From the NCBI GenBank assembly GCA_903900265.1, contig CAIUMM010000031.1:1-64000 (forward strand): DNA of 64,000 nt, given 5' to 3'. The DNA comes from an uncultured Pseudomonadota bacterium. GTDB lineage: Bacteria; Myxococcota_A; UBA796; SXON01. This document shows, piece by piece, positions 1-10,173 of the stretch. A program made the translations under genes and the position numbers. The notes under the pieces are model-generated. The model was not told the DNA's origin, made no database searches, and worked only from the letters and a program-made list of their open reading frames with translations. Every line of letters starts with the position of its first letter. Position 1 is the stretch's first letter.

Positions 1-407
1 GTCCAGGCGCCGGCGGCATAGTGCAGAATGTGCCCTTCTTGACCGACGGCGACGAGCGAGAGCGTCTGGGACGACCCGCTGCCCCAGAGGTCGCGAAGGT
101 CTACATCCACCGGGGCGACGAGATCGGTGAAGCCGACCGCCGCCGTACCCGCAAACGCCTTGCCTTCGGTGCCGACGATGTACGTGCCTTCGCCCGAGGC
201 ATAAACCCCGTGGAAGGTCGACGAAGTCTCGATGTGGCTGTCGTTCCACACCGGGACGACCTCCGGAGCCGTGTCTGCGGAGTCGACCGAGTCCGAAGGC
301 GAGTCCACCGGAACCGACGTGTCCGCAGTACTGCCTGTGCAGCCCGCAAGCGACCAAAAAGCGACGAAAGCAGGCGCAATAACGATCTGGCGAACGGAGC
401 GGCTCAT
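1..407 (-). CDS. Predicted lipoprotein, C-terminal part beyond the window edge
   Basis: About 135 codons are visible, reading off the left edge; no stop is seen. The ATG at 407 is followed by a basic start (MSRSVRQ), a hydrophobic stretch and a lipobox ending SLAGC at about residue 22, so export and lipidation are likely. A Ser/Asp/Thr-rich linker (residues about 27-45) follows, as in many exported deltaproteobacterial proteins. The next part contains repeated short beta-type segments such as FHGVYASGEGTYIVGTEG, suggestive of a beta-propeller or YCF48-like repeat, but too little is visible to name a family. It lies 59 bases downstream of the giant gene on the same strand. The frame has consistent high-GC third positions; function unknown. 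Confidence 0.7.
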   Translation of the reverse strand, partial: MSRSVRQIVIAPAFVAFWSLAGCTGSTADTSVPVDSPSDSVDSADTAPEVVPVWNDSHIETSSTFHGVYASGEGTYIVGTEGKAFAGTAAVGFTDLVAPVDVDLRDLWGSGSSQTLSLVAVGQEGHILHYAAGAW

Positions 408-466
408 GAAGACCTCGTAGTACATTAGATACCTATCTCTGCATACTAACCGCACGGCAGCCGATT

Positions 467-3400
467 TTAGCGCACGACCGCAGCGGCCTGTTGGATGATG
501 TCGTCCCGTTCCGGGTATTCCGCCTTCAACCTTTGCAGCGTCGTGCTCGCAGCGGCGGAATTTCCCGACTCCGCTTGCACCCTCAGGGTTCCGAACAGCG
601 CGGCCGCTTGGTAGTACCTGTCGGTGGTGCCGGTGAACGCCGCGTCGAAGTAGCCTGCTGCGCCCGCGCTATCATCGGCCGACAACGCACATTCACCGAG
701 CCCCAGCGCCCCCACCGTGCGCTCCTCCGCACCTCCGGTCAAAGCGGAGTACACCTTTCGGGCCTCGCCGACGCGACGCAGCGCGAGGTAGGCATCCCCG
801 TACATCTGGGCGATGGACAGCGCGTAGCCAGGGTCAGCCACTTTCTGGCGGTCCAACGCCGCGAGCGCGGCCGTTGGATCGTTCTTTTCCATCGCGACGC
901 GCGCCAGACCGAGGGCCGCGGCGGTGCGGGTCTCCAGATCTTCGCTCTGCGCGAGGCGCCCCCACGCTGCGGTCGCGTCATCCCAGCGTCCGAGGCCCTC
1001 GAGCACCTCGCTCCGGATGATCGGAGCGCGAGGGTCTTCACAATTCGCGAGGAGCGTCTCCGCTTTCTCCCACTCCTCACGCTCCCGCGCGACGCGCGCA
1101 AGACCGTAGCAGGCGGCGCCTTCGCCGGACGCCCCGAGGCCGGTCAGCACGGACTCAGCGCCAGCGTAGTCGCCCGCCTCGAGCCGCGCGTCGGCTTCGG
1201 TCTCGGCGACCCAGGCGCGATCCAACGCATCCAACGGGCGCAACGTCGACAACAGCGCCGCTGCATCGGCGGGCCGGCCGGCGTCGCGCAACGCGCCAGC
1301 ATGCTCCATCCCCAGCTCAAAACCGCCGTCCGCGGAGTACTGCTCGCTGATCGTGATCGCCTCGGCCGTCAAGCCTTCTTCGCGCAGCGCACGCACGGCC
1401 ACGACTGAGAGCTCGCCGCGCAGCGCCTGATCGTCCTCATCCCCCAGCCATGCACGAATCTGACCTAACCCATCGCGCACCTGCCCGAGCGCCACCGAGG
1501 CGCGCAGCCAACCCGCCCGCGCGGCCGCACGATCCGCACCCGGCGTAGCCTCGGCCATGGCATCGGCGTACAACTTCTGGGCGGAAGCCGGATCGGTGCC
1601 CAGCTTCTGTTCGCCGACCGCGAGCCGCGCCTTCACCCGAACCGCTGCGCTCGGCGCTTCCAAAAGCGTGTTGTAGACCTCCGCGGCCGTAGGATCTTCG
1701 GCTTCGACCAACACCCCAGCGAGCGCGATCTGCAGCTCCACCTTTCGGCCCGCGTCGGATCCACCGAGGCCCGGTGACGCGATCGCACGCCGGAAAGCCT
1801 CTGCAGATCCCCGATAATCACCACTTCTTTCTCGAAGCTGCCCCAGCGCGAACAGCGCCTCTACCGCCCACGGTCCTGTGCCCGCACCGACCTCGAGGTA
1901 CTGACGCTGCGCCGCGTCTGTCTTGCCAACGAGCTCAGCGATCCGCGCCAGCCCCAGCTGACACTGCGCGACCACGCTCTGATCCGCTGCGGGCCCGGAT
2001 AGCGCAGTTCCCAACAAAGCTTCGTACCGCGATCCTGCCTCTTTGACGCGGTTGGCCTTCACCATCGCGTTGGCGGCGCCGAGGGCGATTCGGTTCTTGG
2101 CCGACACCGACGACGTCGTCGCCAAAAGCTGGTCGTAGCGAACGATCGCGCCGTCCGCATCATCGTCCTCGACCATCATCTCCGCGAGCGACAGACGTGC
2201 CTCGAGCACCGCGTCGGGGCTCGTGGTCGCTGCATCGGCGAGCGCCACCCAAACGGCCCGCGCTTCGTCGCGCTTGCCCGCATCGCGCAAGGAGCGCGCG
2301 GTGCCCAGCTGCACCGACTCCTGCAGATCGGGATGATCGGCGACGAGCTTCGCGGCGGCTTCGGGATCGGTCTTGCTCAACAAGCGGGCGAGGTTCAGGC
2401 GGGCCTCATCCGCGATCCGCGGCTCCAAGCCATCGAGCTCCAGCAGCCGTTGCAACGAAGCCACCGCTGCGGCGGAGTCCCCTTTGCGTTCGGCCATTCC
2501 AGTCAGCACCAGCTCGGCGCGCGCCCGGAGCCCAACATCGGTCGCAGCGCGCAGCGGCTCAAGCAGCGCGACCGCGCCAGCGTCGTCGCCGGCTCGGGAA
2601 AGCAGCTCGGCCGCGCCAATCGCCGCTTCCTGACCGCCGGGACGCGCGAGCACCCGCCGGTAGAGCGCCAACGCGGCGGCGTCCTCGCCCGCGTCGGAGA
2701 GCAGATGGGCGAGCTGGAGCTGGAGCGGGATGCGCTCCTTCTCTCCTGCAGTCATCGCCAACGCAGCGTCGATGGTGGCACGAGCCTGCGCAGGATCTCC
2801 GGCGCCAGCCCAAGCGTCCGCGAGGGCCAAGGCCAAGGTCGAGCGCTGAACGTCCGTCTTGGCTGCCGCGAGCAGCTCTTTTTCTTTCTCCAGCAGCGCG
2901 TCGTGCTCGGAGGGATCGAGGATCTGCGAGAGTCCGATGAGCGCCGTCGCGCGGTCTGTCGGACTGACGTCGCCGCGATCGAGTACAAACCGATAGTTCT
3001 CCGCGGCGACGCTGGCGAGATCGTGGCGGGCTTGAACGCCCGCGAGCCGAAGTACGACGTGCGGCAAGCTGGTGAGCGGCTCTGCGAGGGTGCGCGCCGA
3101 CTCCAAGCGCTCCAACGCCTGCGCGGCATCTCCCGCCTCCTCAAAGGCTTTCGCCGCTTCGAGTAAGAATTCGATGCGCTGATCGTCGTCCCGGGCACCC
3201 GCCGCGAGCTCCGTGAACCGAAGCGCGGCCTCCGCGGGATCCCCGGCTTGTTGCGCCGCGGTCGCAGCCTGCTCGAGCGCCGCGCTGTCTTCGGCAGCGT
3301 TGAAGCGCGCGGCCGCGTAGACGCCCATCGCGCCAAACAGCGCCAACGCCGCCGCAGCGCCTACGAGGCGCGTCCATCCCGACTCCCCGCCCTCGCCCAT

Positions 3401-6400
3401 GTCTGCGCCGCGCTCGGCCAGATCGGCGCGGGTAGACGCAGACAAGCCCAGCGCACCGGCGACGCGCGCACCCCGAACCAGCGCGGTCGAAAGGTCGACG
3501 TCGCGCAGGTCCGCTTGGTCGAGCAGCGCATTCTCCAAGCTCGCCCGAGCGAGTATCGCCCCCCGCAGCGTCGCCGCGGTGAGATCGGCCGAAGAGAGAT
3601 CCGCGCCGGACAAGTCCGCGTCACGCAGATCGGTGCCCACCATGCTGACGCCCTGCAGATTGACGCCACGCAGGTCCAAACCGCGAAGGTCTCGCTCATC
3701 CAAGCTACGCCCGCGCCAATCTGAGCCAGGCAGGGGTACCTGCTGCCCCCGGCTGACCGAGGAGGCGAGGATGCGCATGCTCCCCGCGACCCGGGCGGCG
3801 ACGGTTTGGGGCTCTCCTTGCGTCGGATCTGGCTCGGGAGCGAGCAAGATGCCGGTACGCGCAAGCACGACCCGGCGACGCCGCGACAGGTCCAGCTCCA
3901 GCGCGTCGGTGAACCGCTCCCGATCCCGCAACAAGGCGTCGTAGCGGAAGTCGGCGATCTGATCGGGCGTCGGGGAGTCGCCGTCGGCGCTGCTCCGCCC
4001 CGTAAACATGTCCAAGGCCCCGCGGGCGAGCCGGCCCGTGAAGGTGACCGACCCATCAACGGCGCTCCCCACGCCGCCCAGCGCACGGGAGACCGCGGCA
4101 TCGCGAGCGGCGCGGCGCCGCGCCTCGCGCTCTCGAGCCGGCGCGGCTTCGGGGCCGGCAAGGCGGATTCGCGCGCGCTCTTCTTGAACCCTGCGCTCGC
4201 CAGCGCGCGCGGCAGGGCGGGCCGATCGCAGGAAGCGCTGCCAATCCGCAGCTTCTTCATCGCGCTGGCGATCGGCAACCTCGACGAGGAAGGCCTTGAA
4301 CTCCCGTCGTTGCGCAGCGTCGAGCGCAGCCATCAGGCGCTGCTGGTTGACCGCAGCGAGCCGCCTGTCGCGCGCAGCGCGGCGCGCACCGACCTTACGG
4401 CGCGCCTCTCCATCGAGCGCCGCATCCGCATCGGCCGCCTCGGCGGATAGGGCGCTCTGGAGCGCGAGCGCCTCCGATGCTTGACGACGGCGCTCGCTCG
4501 CGGCTTGGGCTGCCGTTTGAAGCTCGGCTTCACGCCGTGCGCGCGCAGCCTCGGCGCGCTCCACCGAGGCGCGCAGCGCCGCCGCGCGGGTGGCTTGGGC
4601 ACGGGTCCGCGCCGCAGCCAAACGGGCGCGGAGCACGATGTCACTGCCTTCTTCGTCGTCGCGATCCTCTTCAATGGTACGCGCGAGCTCTTCAAGCTCT
4701 TGCCGCAGCCGCGCACGCTCGGCATCGACCCGCAGTCGCTCCATCGCGGCTTCTTTCGCTTCGCGCTCGGCTGCGGCGGCACGGGCTGCTGCGAGCACCT
4801 GCGCGCGCATCGCGTCGGCGCGCACATGGGCCGCCGCCTCGCGCTCCGCACGGAGCCGTTCGCTCTCGGCCTGCTCCTCCTTTCTCCGCGAGGCTTCGAC
4901 GAGCAACGCCGCTTCGGCAGCTTCTGCTGCGGCGACACGCGCGGCGGCTTCCGCGACCGCGGCATCGGCGAGCGCCACCTGCTCAGCAGCGCGCAGGCTC
5001 GCGGCCTCGGCGGCGGCGTTCGCGGCGTCGATCTCCGCGGCGCGCGCGCGTCGCGCGGCGGCGGTCTGCTGGGCACGCGCCAGCGTCTGCTGCCGCTCCG
5101 CCTCACTGCGGGCGCGGAGCGCAGCCGACCGACGCGAGGCCAGAACGCGCTCCGCCAGCATCGCAGCAGCCGCCGCTGCGGCCGCGGCGGCGGCTTCGGC
5201 TGCGGCGAGCTCGTCGATCGGAGCGGCGTCCTCTGCACCGTCGGCACCCGCGATCGGATCTTCGGACGCGATCCCCAAGGCTTGGATCGCCGCCTGCTCC
5301 GCTTCGACCCGCAAAGCGGCAGCCTGAGCCTCCACGCGCGCGGCGTCGTCAGCGACCTGACGGGCGCGCAGCGTAGCCGCCGCGAGGCGGGCCGACGCAG
5401 CCGTCTCTGCCCGCTGAGCGTCCGCGCGCGCGCGCACCGCCGCGACCAAACGACTCGACGCGGCCCCACCCGCCTCGATCTCTGCGGCTTCCGCCACCGC
5501 CGCCGACGTCGACAACGCCTCAGCGGCAACGCTCAGCTCTTCCGCAGCGCGCAGACGCTCCTGCTCCGCCAGCGCCGCTTCCGCGACCACCTGTTGCCGT
5601 GCGGCCGCGGCGTTGGCGGACTCGACCGCGACAGCGCGTGCGCGAAGCACAGCCGCGGTCTCTTGGGCCTGCGCCAGCGCTTGACGCCGCTCCGCGTCCC
5701 GGTTTGCACGGACCGCGACCGAGCGACGCACAACCAGAACCCGCGCCGCAGCTTCGGCCGCCGCTTCAGCCGCGGCCTCAGCCGCAGCGGTGTCCTCAGA
5801 AGGCTCGAGCGCCTCAAGGCCATCCTCCGCAGACTCCCCGAGCGCCTCGGTGGCCGCTTGATCCGCCTCAGCCCGCAGCGCAGCCGCTTCGGCTTCGACC
5901 CGCGCAGCAGCCTCGGCGAACTGCCGCGCGCGCAGCGTCGTAGAAGCCAGACGCGCCGCAGCCGCAGCCTCGGACCGCTGCGCGTCCGCGCGCGCTTGCA
6001 TCGCGGCGACCCGTCGCAGCGACGGCACCGCGCGAACGTCCGCTTCCAACTCCACGGACTCAACGGGCACCTCGGCCAAAGACGCGCGCAGCGCGTCCGC
6101 AGCTTCCTGAAGCTCGGCCGCGGCCCGCGCCCGCTCGGCCTCCGCCTGCGCCGCTTCAACGAGCGCGCGCTCACTCGCCGCCGCCGCGCGCGCAGACTCC
6201 AGCGCGACGGCGCGCGCACGAAGCACCCCGGCGGTCTCTTGGGCCTGCGCCAACGCCTGCTGGCGCCGAGCAGCGCTTTGAGCGCGCAGCGCCGCGACCC
6301 AACGGAGGGTGCGAGCCGTCAAATCGGCGTCGACCTCCACAAGCTCGGACGGTTCGATGTCGTCCGCTACGGGCTCCCCGAGCGCCTCCGTCGCCGCCTG

Positions 6401-8506
6401 TTCCGCCTGCGTGCGCAGCGCAGCGGCCTCGGCTTCGACCCGCGCAGCGGCCTCGGCGACCTGCCGCGCCCGCAAGGTCGCTGCAGCGAGCCGCGCCGCA
6501 GCAGCAGCTTCGGCGCGCTGAGCCTGAGCGCGCGCCTGCATCGCCGCAACCCGTCGCAGCGACGGTACCGCGCTGACGTCGGCCTCCGACTCCACCTCAG
6601 CGGCCCCAGCGGACGCCTCCGCCGAAGACACCCGCAGCGCCTCTGCGGCTTCTTGAAGCGCAGCCGCGGCCAGCGTCCTCTCCGCCTCCGCCTGCGCCGC
6701 CTCAACGAGCGCACGCTCACTGGCCGCGGCGGCGTTCGCGAACTCCATCGCGACCGCGCGCGCGCGCAACACCGCCGCAGTTTCCTGGGCTTGCGCCAAC
6801 GCTTGCTGGCGCCGGGCAGCGCTCCGCGCCTGAAGCGCTACGCCCCGTCGACCGGCCCGAACCGCCTCGGCGCGCGTCGTGGCAGGAGCGCTCGCCTCGG
6901 CGTCCGCCACATCCGCGCCATCCGCTGCAGGCTCGTCGCGCAGGACAGGCGTGATCGCCGCCAGATCCCGTGTGGCTTGCGCGAAGGCCTCGTCCAGACC
7001 TTCGGCGGCGAGCGCGGCGGCCTGCTCGGCTTCGAGGTGCAGGCGAGCACGGTGTTCTTCTTCGGCGCGCAGCCGCTCCATCGCCACGCGCTCCAGACGA
7101 ACCCGCTCCGCTTCGGCCAACGCGCGCTCTTCAACGGCACGCGCCTCGGCCGCGGCGAGCGAGCGCGCCTCAAGTTCGGCAGCAGCGAGCGCGGCTGCGG
7201 CTGCGGCTTCTTCCGCCGCAATCCTACGCTCTTCTAAGACCGCCGCGACGCGTGCAGCCTCTACCCGCTCTTCGGTGATGCGACGCAGCTCTTCGGCCTG
7301 TGCTCGAAGCTCTTGCCAGCGCTGCTTGCGCACCAAGGCCCTTCGGGATGCCTCGCGGGACTCGGAGACACCCGAAAGCTCGCGATCGCGGCGCGTGGCA
7401 TCGAGCGGAAAGTCACGCTCGCGCTCGATCACATCCCCATTGGCAGGCTCTACATCCGAGCCCAAGATCGCACGCGCCCAGCTTCTCCCCGACTGCGCGA
7501 CCGTCTGGGCAGAGAGCCGCAGGCGTTCTAAGCGATCCGCCTGCTGAAACCGTGCCTCTTTGGCACGTTTCAGCGCGCGCTCACGGAGCGCTGCCCGAGC
7601 GGCGACGCGCATCTCCACCGCCGGGTCCGGCGCGGGCGCAGGCGCTTCGACGCGAGGAGGAGAGCTCAGCTTCGCGCGACGGAAGACCCGCAGCGACGCG
7701 TCTACCGGCAGCTGAACCACAAAAGCGAACGCGCGCTGGGCGGCGCCCGGCGTCCAGCCGAAGCTCCGGAGCGCGTTGCCGTGCGCCCGAGCAGCGCGTC
7801 GGCTCACCTGCGCACGTCCGAGGCGGTTTCCCGGCGATAGGAACCCCTCGATGTCCACGCCCCGCAGGTCCGCCGCCTGGAAGCTGGCGTCCCGCGAGGT
7901 CACGCGGCCGACCGCCCCGAACCAATTCGACCGGGTCAGCACCGCGCGCTCGAGCAGCAGTCCGTCTACGGCTGCGTGGTCCAAGCAGGCGCGCTCCAGC
8001 ACCGCATCGGTCAGGTTCGCCGCGTTCAGATCCGCCGAGTCCAGCCGCCACGATCGCCCACGCACCCCCACCAAACTGGCGTTCGTCAGGCTCGCTCGAC
8101 GCCATTCGGCGCCGTGCATCCGCGCACCGTCCATCCGAACGCCATTCGCGACCACCCCGAACGCCTGCGACCTTCGGAAATCTACATTTTGCGCATCGGC
8201 ATCTACCAGAAGCGCACCGTCCAGGTCGGTGTCGGAGAGGTCCGCGTCCCGGAGCTTCGCGCGCTGCAGCCGAACCCCGGAGAGGATCGCCCCGGCGAGA
8301 TTGGCGCCTGAGAGGTCCGCGTCCTGCAAGTCTGCCCCGGTGAGGTCTGCCGCCCGAAGGTCAACCCCCCGAAGATCGAGGCCACAAAGCGTCACTCCCC
8401 GCAGATCGCACCCGCGTAGATCCTGACCCACCAGCCCGCCTCGGGAAAAGTCCTCCCCGCGCAGGTCGCGGCCGCGCATCGGGGAGCCTGGGGCGGAGTT
8501 CTTCAC
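467..8506 (-). CDS. Giant pentapeptide-repeat / coiled-coil / TPR membrane protein (2,679 aa)
   Basis: The start is GTG at 8506. Residues about 10-235 are pentapeptide repeats of the A(D/N)LxG type, forming a predicted right-handed quadrilateral beta-helix. There is no signal peptide. Residues about 290-1470 are an Ala/Arg/Glu-rich predicted coiled coil containing four degenerate long repeats. A second pentapeptide block covers about 1590-1690. One hydrophobic helix (about 1712-1731, LVGAAAALALFGAMGVYAAA) follows, then about 940 residues of TPR-like helical pairs to the end. The simplest topology is a cytoplasmic N-terminal 1,700 residues and a periplasmic TPR tail. I do not recognise the whole architecture. 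A scaffold or cytoskeleton-like role is inference only. Divergent from murA; the truncated lipoprotein gene lies downstream on the same strand. Confidence 0.9.
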   Translation of the reverse strand: MKNSAPGSPMRGRDLRGEDFSRGGLVGQDLRGCDLRGVTLCGLDLRGVDLRAADLTGADLQDADLSGANLAGAILSGVRLQRAKLRDADLSDTDLDGALLVDADAQNVDFRRSQAFGVVANGVRMDGARMHGAEWRRASLTNASLVGVRGRSWRLDSADLNAANLTDAVLERACLDHAAVDGLLLERAVLTRSNWFGAVGRVTSRDASFQAADLRGVDIEGFLSPGNRLGRAQVSRRAARAHGNALRSFGWTPGAAQRAFAFVVQLPVDASLRVFRRAKLSSPPRVEAPAPAPDPAVEMRVAARAALRERALKRAKEARFQQADRLERLRLSAQTVAQSGRSWARAILGSDVEPANGDVIERERDFPLDATRRDRELSGVSESREASRRALVRKQRWQELRAQAEELRRITEERVEAARVAAVLEERRIAAEEAAAAAALAAAELEARSLAAAEARAVEERALAEAERVRLERVAMERLRAEEEHRARLHLEAEQAAALAAEGLDEAFAQATRDLAAITPVLRDEPAADGADVADAEASAPATTRAEAVRAGRRGVALQARSAARRQQALAQAQETAAVLRARAVAMEFANAAAASERALVEAAQAEAERTLAAAALQEAAEALRVSSAEASAGAAEVESEADVSAVPSLRRVAAMQARAQAQRAEAAAAARLAAATLRARQVAEAAARVEAEAAALRTQAEQAATEALGEPVADDIEPSELVEVDADLTARTLRWVAALRAQSAARRQQALAQAQETAGVLRARAVALESARAAAASERALVEAAQAEAERARAAAELQEAADALRASLAEVPVESVELEADVRAVPSLRRVAAMQARADAQRSEAAAAARLASTTLRARQFAEAAARVEAEAAALRAEADQAATEALGESAEDGLEALEPSEDTAAAEAAAEAAAEAAARVLVVRRSVAVRANRDAERRQALAQAQETAAVLRARAVAVESANAAAARQQVVAEAALAEQERLRAAEELSVAAEALSTSAAVAEAAEIEAGGAASSRLVAAVRARADAQRAETAASARLAAATLRARQVADDAARVEAQAAALRVEAEQAAIQALGIASEDPIAGADGAEDAAPIDELAAAEAAAAAAAAAAAMLAERVLASRRSAALRARSEAERQQTLARAQQTAAARRARAAEIDAANAAAEAASLRAAEQVALADAAVAEAAARVAAAEAAEAALLVEASRRKEEQAESERLRAEREAAAHVRADAMRAQVLAAARAAAAEREAKEAAMERLRVDAERARLRQELEELARTIEEDRDDEEGSDIVLRARLAAARTRAQATRAAALRASVERAEAARARREAELQTAAQAASERRRQASEALALQSALSAEAADADAALDGEARRKVGARRAARDRRLAAVNQQRLMAALDAAQRREFKAFLVEVADRQRDEEAADWQRFLRSARPAARAGERRVQEERARIRLAGPEAAPAREREARRRAARDAAVSRALGGVGSAVDGSVTFTGRLARGALDMFTGRSSADGDSPTPDQIADFRYDALLRDRERFTDALELDLSRRRRVVLARTGILLAPEPDPTQGEPQTVAARVAGSMRILASSVSRGQQVPLPGSDWRGRSLDERDLRGLDLRGVNLQGVSMVGTDLRDADLSGADLSSADLTAATLRGAILARASLENALLDQADLRDVDLSTALVRGARVAGALGLSASTRADLAERGADMGEGGESGWTRLVGAAAALALFGAMGVYAAARFNAAEDSAALEQAATAAQQAGDPAEAALRFTELAAGARDDDQRIEFLLEAAKAFEEAGDAAQALERLESARTLAEPLTSLPHVVLRLAGVQARHDLASVAAENYRFVLDRGDVSPTDRATALIGLSQILDPSEHDALLEKEKELLAAAKTDVQRSTLALALADAWAGAGDPAQARATIDAALAMTAGEKERIPLQLQLAHLLSDAGEDAAALALYRRVLARPGGQEAAIGAAELLSRAGDDAGAVALLEPLRAATDVGLRARAELVLTGMAERKGDSAAAVASLQRLLELDGLEPRIADEARLNLARLLSKTDPEAAAKLVADHPDLQESVQLGTARSLRDAGKRDEARAVWVALADAATTSPDAVLEARLSLAEMMVEDDDADGAIVRYDQLLATTSSVSAKNRIALGAANAMVKANRVKEAGSRYEALLGTALSGPAADQSVVAQCQLGLARIAELVGKTDAAQRQYLEVGAGTGPWAVEALFALGQLRERSGDYRGSAEAFRRAIASPGLGGSDAGRKVELQIALAGVLVEAEDPTAAEVYNTLLEAPSAAVRVKARLAVGEQKLGTDPASAQKLYADAMAEATPGADRAAARAGWLRASVALGQVRDGLGQIRAWLGDEDDQALRGELSVVAVRALREEGLTAEAITISEQYSADGGFELGMEHAGALRDAGRPADAAALLSTLRPLDALDRAWVAETEADARLEAGDYAGAESVLTGLGASGEGAACYGLARVAREREEWEKAETLLANCEDPRAPIIRSEVLEGLGRWDDATAAWGRLAQSEDLETRTAAALGLARVAMEKNDPTAALAALDRQKVADPGYALSIAQMYGDAYLALRRVGEARKVYSALTGGAEERTVGALGLGECALSADDSAGAAGYFDAAFTGTTDRYYQAAALFGTLRVQAESGNSAAASTTLQRLKAEYPERDDIIQQAAAVVR
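5070..6840 (-). repeat. Long degenerate tandem repeats inside the giant coiled-coil gene
   Basis: A landmark encoding RRQQALAQAQ or a close variant recurs near 6,800, 6,250, 5,680 and 5,090, so the units are about 550-590 bases (roughly 185-195 residues). Each unit continues with LRARAVA, an AAQAEAER-type stretch, SLRRVAAMQARA and QVAEAAARVEAEAAALR, and ends in an acidic linker. The last copy is shorter and more diverged. The units are similar but not identical at the DNA level, which indicates old internal duplication. Confidence 0.75.
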
Positions 8507-8575
8507 GCCGTTGCTCTATCGCAAATCCACGACAATGGCCCCGCGAGCGCCCAACAACCCTCCAACTGTCTGAGT

Positions 8576-8590
8576 TGGCATCCTCCTTGC
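8576..8590 (+). promoter_or_regulatory. Sigma-54-like promoter motif upstream of murA
   Basis: TGGCAT, five bases, then TTGC matches the sigma-54 -24/-12 form with correct spacing. It points towards murA, about 180 bases before its start. A sigma-54 promoter for murA would be unusual, so this may be a chance match. The rest of the 264-base divergent gap (8507-8770) shows no other clear signal. Confidence 0.35.
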
Positions 8591-8770
8591 TAAACATCCG
8601 CAGCGACGGGTGCCGCTTTCGCTGGTACATACCCGACCTTGGAGATAGTCTACCCGCCCCGGTTTCGACCCACGGCGCACCTGCTTCAAGGCCCAGCGCG
8701 GCTGGCAGATCGCATCCCCTTCCCGCTCGCATCCCCACTTCGCTCCCCTCGTTTCCCCCGGATTCTTTCC

Positions 8771-10057
<1,287 letters not shown>

Positions 10058-10110
10058 CGCACTCGGGGACGCGGGACCCTCAGAGTGGCCCGCTTCGACT
10101 ACCCCGATAG

Positions 10111-10148
10111 AAACCCCCTGCGCAGTCTTGGCCGCGCAGGGGGCTTTA
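10111..10148. terminator. Intrinsic terminator between convergent murA and glnN
   Basis: A perfect 10-bp stem (10114-10123 with 10134-10143) with a 10-base loop, followed by CTTTA on the plus side and preceded by AAA, which reads as TTT on the minus side. It lies 56 bases after murA and 30 bases before the glnN stop, so it can serve both directions. Confidence 0.75.
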
Positions 10149-10173
10149 CGATCCGGCACCGGCCGCTCGCCGC

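Noticed and set aside
408-466. TAAA with a 15-base spacer upstream of the truncated lipoprotein gene
   Set aside because: The -10 position reads GTTAGTAT without CCGAT, so it does not match the FliA-type form.
4481-7237. 918-codon open frame on the plus strand
   Set aside because: Antisense shadow of the giant coiled-coil gene. It is Arg/Gly-rich with no domain pattern, while the minus frame has clear pentapeptide and TPR repeats.
10103-10110. CCCGATAG after murA as a FliA-type -10
   Set aside because: The -35 position holds AGTG and no plus-strand gene follows; the site abuts a terminator.
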